44,946 nucleotides of DNA, taken from Leptolyngbya sp. PLA1. GTDB taxonomy: Bacteria > Planctomycetota > Phycisphaerae > Phycisphaerales > UBA1924. Made by a program: the position numbers and the translations under genes. Location: assembly GCA_021405315.1 (NCBI GenBank), contig QWIH01000028.1, forward strand, positions 1 to 44,946, given 5' to 3'. Under the pieces are notes generated by a model. It was not told the DNA's origin and searched no databases. It saw only the letters and a list, made by a program, of their open reading frames with translations. Positions 6,941 to 15,322 of the stretch are shown piece after piece (the first letter of the stretch is position 1; every line of letters begins with the position of its first letter).

Positions 6941-9139
6941 CTAGAACCCTCGCACCGCCCGGAACTCATCGAGCAGGCCGCGCAACGCCGTGGCGGGGGC
7001 ATCGCCTTCACCGGGCTCCGCCGCGAGTTTCGCGATGTTCGCGTAGTGATCCTCGATGACCGCGAGCCAGGCCGCCCCGCCCGCGCCCGCCCACCGGGGC
7101 CTCGCGCACTCGAGCATCGCAACGTAGAACGCCTCTCTCGCCGCCCGCACCGCTCCTGCGGACGCGGGAATTTCCGCGAGTCGCTCGCCCACCATGACCC
7201 TCACGGGGTCCGGAAGGAGCAGCCTCACGCTCAGAGGATCGGACGTCGAGCCCTCGATGTGAATCAGCCGCCGTGCCGCCAGCCGGGGCAGCAGGGTCAT
7301 GAGGCGGGCCTCGCGAGCCGTCACGGGGCCTCCGGATGGATCGTCGGACTCCGGCCTCGGAACGGAATCCCGCGCCCCTCCCGCCGCCGCGAGCGCCCTC
7401 ACGCCGAAGGGCGAGACGAACGGCGAGGCCTGCAGAATCACCGCCAGCTCCGCCGGGGGCAGCATCTCGAGCACCCACTGCAGCAGCGAGCGATGGACCT
7501 GCTCGGGCGTCTGGCCCTGAGGATCCGCGGCGCCCTCGAGCCTCCCCCGCGCCTCGAGCTGCTCGGCGATGATGGGCAGCGGGATCTGGGCCGCCATTCC
7601 CGCAACGATCTCCATCGCCAGCGGCCAACCCCGCAGACGCTTCACCAGCGTCAGCGCCGCCGCGGGTGCATCCGCGGAGAGGCTCATCCCCGGCGCGGAC
7701 TGCACCGAGAGCGACAGGAGCTTCTCCGCGGCCTCCGCCGGCCCGAGCGTCTCCAGCACCGATCCGACGTTGAGGACCGCCTCGCCCTCGATGCCCAGCT
7801 CCGTCCGCCCGCACGCCACGATCCGCACATTCGGGCACGCGTACAGCAGGTCGCGGGCGAGCGTGGCGCAGGCCGTCGGGGAGTGGTGGCAGCCGTCGAG
7901 CACGAGCGTGACGTGCCGCGCCGCGATCCGCCTCGCGAGCGCTTCCTGGGGCGAGGGCGCCGGGCCCTTGGCGGAGAGCTCAAACGCCGCCACCAGCGCG
8001 GGCAGACCCGGCATGTTGGTCGCAGGGAGTCGGACTCTCCACACACCCGCCGGCGACGCGTCCGCGGTGCGCGCCGCCGCGGCCAGGGCAACCGACGACC
8101 GGCCCGAACCCTCCGGGCCGGTGATCGTCACAAGCCTCGATGATGACCGCATCCGCACCGCCGAGGCCACCTCGGGCTCGCGCCATTCTTCCTGTGCGGC
8201 GCGCGGGGGCAGGTTCCCCGGCGTCGCGGGCCAGTCCCCGTCATCCGCGAACGACACGCTGATGCGAGCCGGCCCGCCCGCGAGTTCCTGCCCCGCCGCC
8301 GCCAGTTCGCCCGCGGCCATTCCCAGCGTCGTCTTGCGCTTCGCAAAGTCCTTCGCGAACGCATGCCTCAGCAGGTCGAGCACCCGCGCGGGGGTCCTGG
8401 GCGGCAGTCGCCCCAGATCCGGCTCCGTGAGCAGCGTGGACGCCAGCGCGTCGGCGAGGCTCTCCCCCCCGAAGGCCACCTGCCCGGTCAGGCACTCGTA
8501 CAGAACGCACCCGAGCGCCCACAGATCCGTCGACCAGTTCACCGGCTTGCCCCGGGCCTGCTCCGGGCTCATGTACCCCGGCGTCCCGACGATGAAGCCG
8601 GTGCGGGTGCTGATCTGCTGGGGGACCACCAGCGTCGCCGCGGACGACGAGGTCTCCCGCATCACCTCCCCCGCCATCGCGATCCCGAAGTCGAGCACCT
8701 TGACCAGGCCGTCCGGCCGGATCTTGATGTTGTCGGGCTTCAGGTCGCGGTGGATGATCCCCCGTTGGTGGGCCGCGTCGATCCCCAGCGCCACCTGGCG
8801 GCAGATGTCCAGCGCCTCCGCGAGCGGCAGAGGCCCCTCCCTGATCCGGTCTGTCAGAGTCGGCCCCTCCACGAACTCGAGCACGATGTACGTGCTCCCG
8901 TCCTGAGATTCCAGGCCGAAGATCGAGCCGATGTTGGGGTGGTTGATCGCCGCGAGCGTCCGTGCCTCTGCCTCGAAGCGGTCGCGCCTCGACGGGTCGG
9001 ACGCCAGATCGACCGGGAGCGACTTGATGGCCACGGGGCGACCCAGCCGTGTGTCCGTCGCGAGGAAGACCACGCCCATGGCCCCGCGGCCGAGTTCACG
9101 CTCGATCAAGTAATGGGCGATCGCCCGAGGCTGGTCCAT
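6941..9139 (-). CDS. Ser/Thr protein kinase fused to an AfsR/NB-ARC-like ATPase module
   Basis: This is a 732-residue two-part protein. Residues about 11-270 form a Hanks-type kinase with glycine loop GRGAMGVV (18-24), catalytic Lys39 in VAIKS, HRDLKPDN (130-137), DFG (150-152) and GTPGYMSPEQARG. Residues about 335-560 look like a STAND/AfsR-type NTPase: Walker A position GPEGSGRSS (341-349), Walker B TLVLDGCHH (411-419), then a GWPLAMEIVAG segment like the GLPLAL box of NB-ARC proteins. The invariant Walker A lysine is arginine (R347). There is no transmembrane segment and no DNA-binding domain; the C-terminal 170 residues are not recognised. It is probably a cytoplasmic signalling protein. 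It converges on the ABC permease gene. Confidence 0.9.
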   Translation of the reverse strand: MDQPRAIAHYLIERELGRGAMGVVFLATDTRLGRPVAIKSLPVDLASDPSRRDRFEAEARTLAAINHPNIGSIFGLESQDGSTYIVLEFVEGPTLTDRIREGPLPLAEALDICRQVALGIDAAHQRGIIHRDLKPDNIKIRPDGLVKVLDFGIAMAGEVMRETSSSAATLVVPQQISTRTGFIVGTPGYMSPEQARGKPVNWSTDLWALGCVLYECLTGQVAFGGESLADALASTLLTEPDLGRLPPRTPARVLDLLRHAFAKDFAKRKTTLGMAAGELAAAGQELAGGPARISVSFADDGDWPATPGNLPPRAAQEEWREPEVASAVRMRSSSRLVTITGPEGSGRSSVALAAAARTADASPAGVWRVRLPATNMPGLPALVAAFELSAKGPAPSPQEALARRIAARHVTLVLDGCHHSPTACATLARDLLYACPNVRIVACGRTELGIEGEAVLNVGSVLETLGPAEAAEKLLSLSVQSAPGMSLSADAPAAALTLVKRLRGWPLAMEIVAGMAAQIPLPIIAEQLEARGRLEGAADPQGQTPEQVHRSLLQWVLEMLPPAELAVILQASPFVSPFGVRALAAAGGARDSVPRPESDDPSGGPVTAREARLMTLLPRLAARRLIHIEGSTSDPLSVRLLLPDPVRVMVGERLAEIPASAGAVRAAREAFYVAMLECARPRWAGAGGAAWLAVIEDHYANIAKLAAEPGEGDAPATALRGLLDEFRAVRGF

Positions 9140-9226
9140 CCGGCTTCCGTGCTCGATCCGGCCCCACGCCGGAAAGGCCGCATCATACAGCCCGAGTGGA
9201 CCAGCCGCCCCGCGTTCCCGACAACG

Positions 9227-10033
9227 TCACTTCGAGGCGAGCCCCTCGACCGTGATCTGCCCGTTGCTCGTGTCCAGGCTGCTGGGCTTGCCCTCCCCGA
9301 AGTCAAAGCCAGCCGTGGACTTCGAGGTCGCGCCGCCGCCCCGGCCGGTAGTGTTCCGCACCGAGCCGTTGCTGGTCACGCAGGTCACCTTCCCCGTGAA
9401 CGCGCTCCCGACCGCGAGCGTGATCGAGCCGTTGCTGCTGTCCGCGATGACCGGCCCCGGAGCATCCGCCGCCAAACGGACCTCAATCTTTCCGTTGCTC
9501 GTCACCGCACGGGCTGTCTGCGCCCCCTCCACGAAGATCGAGCCGTTGCTGGTCTCCACCACGACGCCGGCGGCGCACCCAACCGCCCTCACCGCGCCGT
9601 TGGACGTCTTGAGGTCCGCGTCGCCCGTCGCGCCCGAGACCGTGATCGACCCGTTGCTGGTCACGCAGCGAACGCCTCCCAAGGCGGGGGCCTGCACGTC
9701 CAGCGAGCACCCCTCGCTGGGCTGCCTGCTCCCGCCGGGCCAGGTGACGCGGACGCGGATCACGCCATCCGCTCCACGCTCCGTGGTGATCGCGACCCCG
9801 TCCAGCCTCTCCTGCGTTGAGGCCCGCACGGTACCGACAACCACGACCGAGTCCCCGCTGCCAGGCCCGACCGTGACCGTGCCGTTGCCGGTCTCGATGT
9901 CCAGCGTGGGCGGACTCGCCGGGGCCGTCACCGTCGCAGACTGCACCCCCTTGAACATCGGGGGCGAGCTGTAGCTGCACCCCGCCAGAATCAGAGGCAC
10001 ACCCGCCCACGCCAGCACGCGCACACGCTTCAT
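9227..10033 (-). CDS. DUF4097-like repeat lipoprotein (SNG-repeat beta protein)
   Basis: The 268-residue protein starts at ATG 10033 with a strong GGAG Shine-Dalgarno sequence 7 nt upstream. A lipoprotein signal (MKRVRVLAWAGVPLILAGCS) gives a lipidated Cys19. The body holds eight spaced units of the type T-x-N-G-x-[IV]-x-V: TGNGTVTV, TSNGSITV, TSNGAVRA, TSNGSIFV, TSNGKIEV, SSNGSITL, TSNGSVRN and TSNGQITV. These resemble the DUF4097 (putative adhesin) beta-solenoid family, in which the regular turns stack. A role at the cell envelope is inferred. A 7-bp stem with a 2-nt loop (10053-10068) lies just upstream, without a U-tract. The open frame continues to 10312 but overlaps the ribokinase gene. 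Confidence 0.85.
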   Translation of the reverse strand: MKRVRVLAWAGVPLILAGCSYSSPPMFKGVQSATVTAPASPPTLDIETGNGTVTVGPGSGDSVVVVGTVRASTQERLDGVAITTERGADGVIRVRVTWPGGSRQPSEGCSLDVQAPALGGVRCVTSNGSITVSGATGDADLKTSNGAVRAVGCAAGVVVETSNGSIFVEGAQTARAVTSNGKIEVRLAADAPGPVIADSSNGSITLAVGSAFTGKVTCVTSNGSVRNTTGRGGGATSKSTAGFDFGEGKPSSLDTSNGQITVEGLASK

Positions 10034-10109
10034 CGGTCGCTCCTTCGATGCGGCACCCGCCCGGGTGCTCCACGTTCTTGGGCGGGAAGGCCGAGCGGTT
10101 TCGCGGCCT

Positions 10110-11069
10110 CTATGTCGGCCTCGCCGCCAGTTCCTCAACCTGGGCACGCGCCGGCAGGGACGGGATCGCCCCGTGCCGGGTCGCCGCCAGAGCGCCCGCC
10201 GCGGACGCCAGCCGCAGCGCCTGCTCCATCCGCTTGGATTCATCCCCGCTCCGGGCCGCCGCTCGGCAGACATCCACCCATTCCACCGCCAGCACCCCCG
10301 TGAACGCGTCACCCGCGCCCGTCGAGTCCAACGCTTCCACGCTCGGAGAGTTCACCCGCCTTGGCCGTCCCCGGTGGCTGATGATGCACCCCATCGCGCC
10401 CAGCGTCATCACCACCGCCACCGGCCCCAGCTCCGGAAGCCTTACCTGCAGTCTCGCCGGGTCCGTGTGCAGGTCGATGGCCAGAAGCCGCGCCGCCTCC
10501 GTCCGGTTCACGATCAGCAGGTCCACCAGCTCGAGCAGCGGGCCCGGCACGGGCCTCGCCGGCGCCGCGTTGAGCACCACGACGCGACCGGCCTTCTTGG
10601 CCATCGCGGCCGCCGCGATGTTCGCCTGGTGAGGAACCTCCAGTTGCATCAGCAGCACGTCGCAGCCGCGCACCGCCTCGCCCGCGGCGTCGATATCCGC
10701 CTCCGTCAGCGTCGCGTTCGCGCCGGACGCCACCACGATCGTGTTCTCCCCGCCGTCGGCCACGGTGATCAGCCCCAGCCCAGTGGACTGCCCCGCCCGA
10801 GTCAGCAGGTGCGTGCAGTCCACGCCGTCGGCCTCGAGCGTCTGCCTCAGCTTCGGCCCGTGCGAGTCATCGCCCACCGCGCCGACCATCGAGACCCTCG
10901 CCCCGTATCTCGCCGCCGCGACCGCCTGATTCGCGCCCTTGCCCCCCGGATACGTCCGGTACGCCCCACCCAGAATGGTCTCGCCGTGCGCGGGCAGCCG
11001 CGGACATCGGACCACCAGGTCCATGTTCAGCGATCCCACCACGCACACCCTGACCTGCGGAGCGCTCAT
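10110..11069 (-). CDS. rbsK: Ribokinase-type PfkB sugar kinase
   Basis: A PfkB-family kinase of 319 residues, most like ribokinase, which phosphorylates D-ribose to ribose 5-phosphate in the cytoplasm. Seen motifs: SLNMDLVVRCPRLPAHGETI near the N-terminus, YPGGKGANQAVAAARYGA (PfkB signature 1) and the C-terminal DSTGAGDAFTGVLAVEW (signature 2), where the Asp of GAGD is the catalytic base. A PfkB relative with another sugar or nucleoside specificity cannot be excluded. The ATG at 11069 gives the usual N-terminus; an upstream in-frame codon at 11087 adds six residues. No ribose transporter or repressor is nearby, so this seems a solitary gene downstream of greA. Confidence 0.85.
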   Translation of the reverse strand: MSAPQVRVCVVGSLNMDLVVRCPRLPAHGETILGGAYRTYPGGKGANQAVAAARYGARVSMVGAVGDDSHGPKLRQTLEADGVDCTHLLTRAGQSTGLGLITVADGGENTIVVASGANATLTEADIDAAGEAVRGCDVLLMQLEVPHQANIAAAAMAKKAGRVVVLNAAPARPVPGPLLELVDLLIVNRTEAARLLAIDLHTDPARLQVRLPELGPVAVVMTLGAMGCIISHRGRPRRVNSPSVEALDSTGAGDAFTGVLAVEWVDVCRAAARSGDESKRMEQALRLASAAGALAATRHGAIPSLPARAQVEELAARPT

Positions 11070-11132
11070 GCCCCAGTGTACGGGCACCCGGCTTCTCGTG
11101 CAGGCTCGGCGGGCCGGCCCCGCGAAGTCACC

Positions 11133-11606
11133 CTACGACACGATCTCGACAATCGTGAACCGCTTCACCCCGCGGGGGGCGTTCACCCGGACTTCCTCAC
11201 CGACGCGCGCCTTCAGCAGCGCCTCGCCCATCGGGCTCGTCGCCGTCACCTCGATGTATTCCAGCGGCGGCCTGGGCGATGCCTCACCGACCAGCTTGTA
11301 GAGATCCTCGTCATCCGTGCCGTGCTCCCGCAGCTTCACGGTGCACCCGATGAACACCACGTTGGCCACCGCCTTCGCCATGTTCTCGTCGATGACGCTG
11401 ATGTTCCTCAGCCGCTCCTCGAGCCGCCGAATCTCAGCCTCCTCCATCCCCTGCTGCTCGCGGGCGGCGTGGTAGTCGCCGTTCTCCTTGAGGTCGCCCA
11501 GAGCCCGCGCCTCGGCGATGCGGTTCGAGATGTGCACCCGGTTGCCGATCAGCCCGGCCAACCGGGCCTCGATCGCTTCCTTCTCTGTTTTCGTCACCAG
11601 TTCCAT
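11133..11606 (-). CDS. greA: Transcription elongation factor GreA
   Basis: This 157-residue protein matches GreA in length and layout: an N-terminal antiparallel coiled coil (residues 1-75) with the tip sequence DLKENGDYHAA carrying the acidic residues that stimulate transcript cleavage by RNA polymerase, then a C-terminal FKBP-like domain ending in ATSPMGEALLKARVGEEV. It rescues backtracked elongation complexes. ATG 11606 has GAGG at suitable spacing. The C-terminal PMGEALLKARVGEEV block is the usual GreA signature. It lies 82 bp downstream of the membrane-protein gene at the end of the mur operon and may have its own promoter. Confidence 0.95.
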   Translation of the reverse strand: MELVTKTEKEAIEARLAGLIGNRVHISNRIAEARALGDLKENGDYHAAREQQGMEEAEIRRLEERLRNISVIDENMAKAVANVVFIGCTVKLREHGTDDEDLYKLVGEASPRPPLEYIEVTATSPMGEALLKARVGEEVRVNAPRGVKRFTIVEIVS

Positions 11607-11688
11607 CGTCGATCCTCACGCACCACGCCGGGGAGCACCCGGGCGGGCCGACCATCATAGATGTCGGAGGGACGCCGTTCCGCCCCGC

Positions 11689-12426
11689 TCACCGGCGGCG
11701 CCACGTGATGGCCCACAGCACGCCGCCAACAGCGCCCACCAGCCCGATGGTGGCCCAGTGCGCTCCGTCCACCGCCGCCGCCGCCCCGAGATAGGTGCGG
11801 TCCGCGAGGACCTCACGCGCCATCGTCAGCGGGGATGCTGTCAGCGCCGCCGTCCCCCACCACGCTCGGTCCGGTCCCCGGCTCCATTCCCCCGAGAGCA
11901 ACGTCAGCACCGGCCCCACACACTCCATGCCCACCAGCCCCGCCATCACGATCCAGGACGAAACGCCCGGCCTCGTCCACCACAGCCCCAGCACGCCCGA
12001 CACGATCATGGTCCATGAGGCGTAGCACGCCCCGAGCGCCAGGACGGGCTCCGGTGGCCACGCCCCCATCCAGGGCAGCATCTGCGGCAGGGCGACCACC
12101 TGCAGCGTGCCCAGCACCACCAGCGCGTCCTGCACCATCGCGCGACGCACCCGCGCCGGCCTCTCCTGGCTCAATCTCAGCATGGGCCACAGCACGCCCA
12201 GGCCAACGCCCACGACGTCGAGCATCACGCGCGCCGACCCTCGGTACACGTCCGTCGACACCAGGCCCAGCGCGCCACCCAGGCTCAGCGAGAGAACCGC
12301 CGCGACGAACAGAAAACAGACCCATGCCATCGCGAACGTGCGCGGCTCGCCCCGACGGTGCGCCCACGGGTCGCGCCCCGCGCCGGACCCCGGCTCAACC
12401 TCCGGGCCCTGCCCGCCGGTGGTCAT
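11689..12426 (-). CDS. Polytopic membrane protein of unknown function
   Basis: The 245-residue product is not recognised. It has a short hydrophilic N-terminus and then six or so hydrophobic segments, beginning with AMAWVCFLFVAAVLSLSLGG and ending with TIGLVGAVGGVLWAITWRRR. No catalytic motif was found. Its ATG overlaps the stop of the preceding FtsQ-like gene (ATGA), so it is probably the last coupled gene of the 3D-murC-murB-ddl-FtsQ-like operon. That position, normally held by ftsA or ftsZ in other bacteria, makes an envelope role plausible but unproven. Confidence 0.7.
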   Translation of the reverse strand: MTTGGQGPEVEPGSGAGRDPWAHRRGEPRTFAMAWVCFLFVAAVLSLSLGGALGLVSTDVYRGSARVMLDVVGVGLGVLWPMLRLSQERPARVRRAMVQDALVVLGTLQVVALPQMLPWMGAWPPEPVLALGACYASWTMIVSGVLGLWWTRPGVSSWIVMAGLVGMECVGPVLTLLSGEWSRGPDRAWWGTAALTASPLTMAREVLADRTYLGAAAAVDGAHWATIGLVGAVGGVLWAITWRRR

Positions 12427-13319
12427 GGCGCCGGCCGACTCTCACCCGCGGACGCCGAGGAATCGAACTGCACCCGCTGGGTGTTGATGTAGATCAGCGG
12501 GTAGCCCGCATCGACCCGCTTGTGGTCGTGGTGCAACTGCGCCAGATGCACGAGCTTCTGCTGCGTCGTGACCTCGCCCAGCCGCGGCTTGCGGGGCCGG
12601 CCCCCCCACACGATCCGCCCGCCGTCGCTGGTCACCATCTTCAGCACGCTGTCGTCGGCGTACGTCGAGATGTCGATCGCGCGGATCTGCCCCGCCCACT
12701 TCTGCGCGGAGACTACCTCGATGAGCTCCAACGCGGCTCCGATCCCCTCTCCCGCCCACGCGTCCACGCCAGTCCCCCCGCTCACCGCCGGCGGCCCCAC
12801 GCGGCTGCCCAGGATCACGGGCAGCCTCGCGCGGTCGTGGTCATACACGGGGGGCATCCGCCGCGCGTCCCAACTCACGAGATAGTCCTTGTCCTCCCAG
12901 CGAACCACCGCCGCGGGGATACGCCACTCCCCCTCGACGACGAACGATGCCGGGCCCGTCCGGCGGACCGTGGGCGTGCTGTCGAACCAGCCTGTCGCGC
13001 CCAGCGCCGACGACACCGCGCCGAGCGGCGCCGGGCTGAATCTGTCCGGCGAGGCACCGAGCGCCGCCCGCGCCAGGTCCATCAGCGACTCCTGATCCGC
13101 CGCCGGGAGCCACGTCCCTTCCTGACCCGCTCGGAGCGACGGCCAGCGGATCGCCACGTGCACCTCCGCATCCGAGAGCGCCGTCGCCCGACGCTCCAGC
13201 GGCTTCATGCCCAGCGTCGCACCCACCAGCATCACGCCGAAGATCACGATCACGCAGAAGCTCGAGAGCGCCTTCGCAAACTCCTGCCAACCAAAGCCGC
13301 CCTCTGACTTCTGACCCAT
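12423..13319 (-). CDS. FtsQ/DivIB-like bitopic membrane protein (divergent)
   Basis: The 298-residue protein has a short cytoplasmic tail, a single TM (about residues 16-38, FCVIVIFGVMLVGATLG) and a large extracytoplasmic part. The C-terminal half carries features expected of the FtsQ beta domain: a segment IPAAVVRWEDKDYLVSWDAR, then LPVILGSRVG, then IRAIDISTYADD followed by TSDGGRIVWGG, and finally KLVHLAQLHHDHKRVDAGYP. These match the order of conserved elements in FtsQ (processing of the LPxLxG strand, the 'I..I.ls' strand, the 'L.dG..v.lG' strand and the 'ID.R' strand). It sits directly after ddl, the standard ftsQ place. The start at 13319 is chosen because GGGAG lies 5 nt upstream; ATG 13331 is the alternative. 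Assignment rests on motif order and synteny. Confidence 0.65.
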   Translation of the reverse strand: MGQKSEGGFGWQEFAKALSSFCVIVIFGVMLVGATLGMKPLERRATALSDAEVHVAIRWPSLRAGQEGTWLPAADQESLMDLARAALGASPDRFSPAPLGAVSSALGATGWFDSTPTVRRTGPASFVVEGEWRIPAAVVRWEDKDYLVSWDARRMPPVYDHDRARLPVILGSRVGPPAVSGGTGVDAWAGEGIGAALELIEVVSAQKWAGQIRAIDISTYADDSVLKMVTSDGGRIVWGGRPRKPRLGEVTTQQKLVHLAQLHHDHKRVDAGYPLIYINTQRVQFDSSASAGESRPAP

Positions 13320-13455
13320 TGTCACTCCCATCGATCAGGCCACGTGCAGCCCCACCACAGCGAACTCCCGCGAACGGGGTCAATCCATGGCGCACCCGGG
13401 CGGCCTCCCGCCCAGCAACCTATCTTCGTCCCGAGGGCGTCTCCCGCTCCACCAT

Positions 13456-14379
13456 TCAGGTCAGCCCGTCTCGGATCGCCATCCCCACGAGCCGCTCCGC
13501 CAGCATCGGAAAGTCCAGACCCGCGGCGTGTGCCGCCATCGGCAGCAGCGAGTGCGACGTAAACCCCGGCATGGTATTGACCTCCAGAAACCACGGCCGC
13601 CCTTCCCGGTCCAGCAAAAAGTCCACCCGGCACAGGTGCCGAACCCCGATCCGCCGCGCCAGCGCCTCCGCGGCGTTCTGGACCTCCGCCCCAACGCCCG
13701 GCGGCAGCGCCGGATTCGGCTCGTACTTCGTGTCGTCCCGGTTGTACTTCGCCTCGTAGTCGTAGAACCCCACTGAGGGGACGATCCGGATGATCGGCAG
13801 TGCCTTGCCGTCGAGAACCCCGACGGTGATCTCGCTCCCGCCCAGTACCCCCGCTTCCACCATGTAGGCCCGCCTCAGGCCCGACCGCCGCTCATTCGAC
13901 ACCGCCTCGCACGCCACTGCCCATTGCGCTTCATCGCGACAGATATGCACGCCGACCGACGATCCTTCGTGCACGGGCTTCACCACCACCGGCAGCGGCA
14001 TCGGGCACGCGCCGTCGCCTTCGTTCAGCACGTGGGCAGCAGCCGTCCGCACGCCCAGCGACGCCGCGGCGAGCTTGGAGGCCATCTTGTCCATGGCAAT
14101 CCGGGCCGCGTGTGGCCCGCACCCCACAAACGGACGCCCCCCCTTCGCCAGCAGGTCCTGCAGGCCGCCGCCCTCCCCGAAGGGCCCGTGAAGCACGGGA
14201 AACACCACGTCGCCCCTCATGGCCGCCAGCTCGCTCGCCCGGGGCCGGTCGATCACCACGTAGTTCACGTCGTAGGTTCCCCCGGCCGCCAGCGCATCGG
14301 CAACGCCCCGGCTGCTCACGAGGCTCACCTCACGCTCGGCATCGGGCCCGCCACCAAGGACCAGCACGACCTTCTTCAT
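13456..14379 (-). CDS. ddl: D-alanine--D-alanine ligase
   Basis: A 307-residue ATP-grasp enzyme that joins two D-alanines to make the dipeptide end of the peptidoglycan stem. Seen motifs: GGGPDAEREVSL at residues 9-20 (family N-terminal signature), VLHGPFGEGGGLQDLL, the ATP-binding KPVHEGSSVGVH loop, and the metal-binding C-terminal EVNTMPGFTSHSLLP. Length is normal for DdlB. The start is ATG 14379; an in-frame GTG two codons upstream is weaker. It follows murB by 13 bp and precedes the FtsQ-like gene, in the classical mur order. Confidence 0.95.
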   Translation of the reverse strand: MKKVVLVLGGGPDAEREVSLVSSRGVADALAAGGTYDVNYVVIDRPRASELAAMRGDVVFPVLHGPFGEGGGLQDLLAKGGRPFVGCGPHAARIAMDKMASKLAAASLGVRTAAAHVLNEGDGACPMPLPVVVKPVHEGSSVGVHICRDEAQWAVACEAVSNERRSGLRRAYMVEAGVLGGSEITVGVLDGKALPIIRIVPSVGFYDYEAKYNRDDTKYEPNPALPPGVGAEVQNAAEALARRIGVRHLCRVDFLLDREGRPWFLEVNTMPGFTSHSLLPMAAHAAGLDFPMLAERLVGMAIRDGLT

Positions 14380-14392
14380 GTGCACGCCCCGA

Positions 14393-15319
14393 TCATCCGC
14401 CCCCGCTCCGCTCCCACACCACGACTTCCCGCTCCAGCGTCACGCCGAACCGCTCACGCACACGCCGCTCGACCTCGCGCATCAGCGAGATCACATCCGT
14501 CGCCGTCGCGCCCGCTTCCGGCACCAGAAAGTTCGCGTGTCTCTCGCTCACCACGGCGCCCCCGACGCGAAGACCCTTGAGCCCCGCTCGGTCGATCAGC
14601 ATCCCCGCCGATACCCGCTGCCCGGGCGCCCCCCGCTCCCCAAGCTCCTTCACCTCCTGCGTCAACGTCGGATTCTTGAAGCAGCATCCGGCGGAGTTGG
14701 CCTTGAGGGGCTGGCTGTCCCGCTTGTATTCCATCACCTCGAGGTGCCTCTGCCTCAGCGTGGCACGGTCGTCGTGCTTCAGTTGCAGGTCCACGCCCAG
14801 GATGACGAGCCCCGAAAGCCCGCTCCGCCGATAGCCAAAGTCGATCGCCGGCCGCCCGACCGTGACCTGCCGCCCCGCCCGGTCCATCGCGTGGACCGCG
14901 GTCACGAACTGCCCGATCTCCCCGAACGCGCCGCCGGCATTCATCACCACCGCCCCGCCGAGCGTGGCGGGCACCCCGGCGAGCGCCTCCAGCCCCCCCA
15001 GGCCACGCCGCACGCACTCGTTGATCAGCCGCGCCAGGTCCGCCCCCGCCTTCGCCCGCACCTCGCCCGTCGCGTCGTCGATCTCCCACCCTCTGAACCC
15101 CGGGTTCTTGAGGTCGATCACCAGCTCCGCGACTCCCTCGTCACACACGAGCAGGTTCGCTCCATCCCCCAGCACCTTCGCCCCGGGATCCAGCTCGAGA
15201 CACTCGCGGACCTGCTCCGGCGTCTCCGGGTGCGCCAGCCGATCCGCGCCGCCCCCCACCCCGAACCATGTCGGGATCCGCGCCCCTTCCGTCACCGCCA
15301 CCCGTGGCAGCACTCCCAC
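14393..15319 (-). CDS. murB: UDP-N-acetylenolpyruvoylglucosamine reductase
   Basis: A 308-residue FAD enzyme that reduces the enolpyruvyl group of UDP-GlcNAc-enolpyruvate to give UDP-MurNAc. Motifs include TWFGVGGGADRLAHPET, VLGDGANLLVCDEG, GVPATLGGAVVMNAGGAFGE (FAD-binding) and, at the active site, SAGCCFKNP with Cys in the position of the catalytic Ser of E. coli MurB, which is common in the type II family. The C-terminal HANFLVPEAGATATDV block holds the second conserved acidic residue. The start is GTG 15319, three bases after the murC stop; a second GTG at 15313 is close. Confidence 0.95.
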   Translation of the reverse strand: MGVLPRVAVTEGARIPTWFGVGGGADRLAHPETPEQVRECLELDPGAKVLGDGANLLVCDEGVAELVIDLKNPGFRGWEIDDATGEVRAKAGADLARLINECVRRGLGGLEALAGVPATLGGAVVMNAGGAFGEIGQFVTAVHAMDRAGRQVTVGRPAIDFGYRRSGLSGLVILGVDLQLKHDDRATLRQRHLEVMEYKRDSQPLKANSAGCCFKNPTLTQEVKELGERGAPGQRVSAGMLIDRAGLKGLRVGGAVVSERHANFLVPEAGATATDVISLMREVERRVRERFGVTLEREVVVWERSGGG

Positions 15320-15322
15320 TCG

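Noticed and set aside
10053..10071. 16-bp sequence near 10056-10071 repeated inverted at 11632-11647
   Set aside because: The match is GC-rich and of a length that can occur by chance in 45 kb; no flanking similarity.
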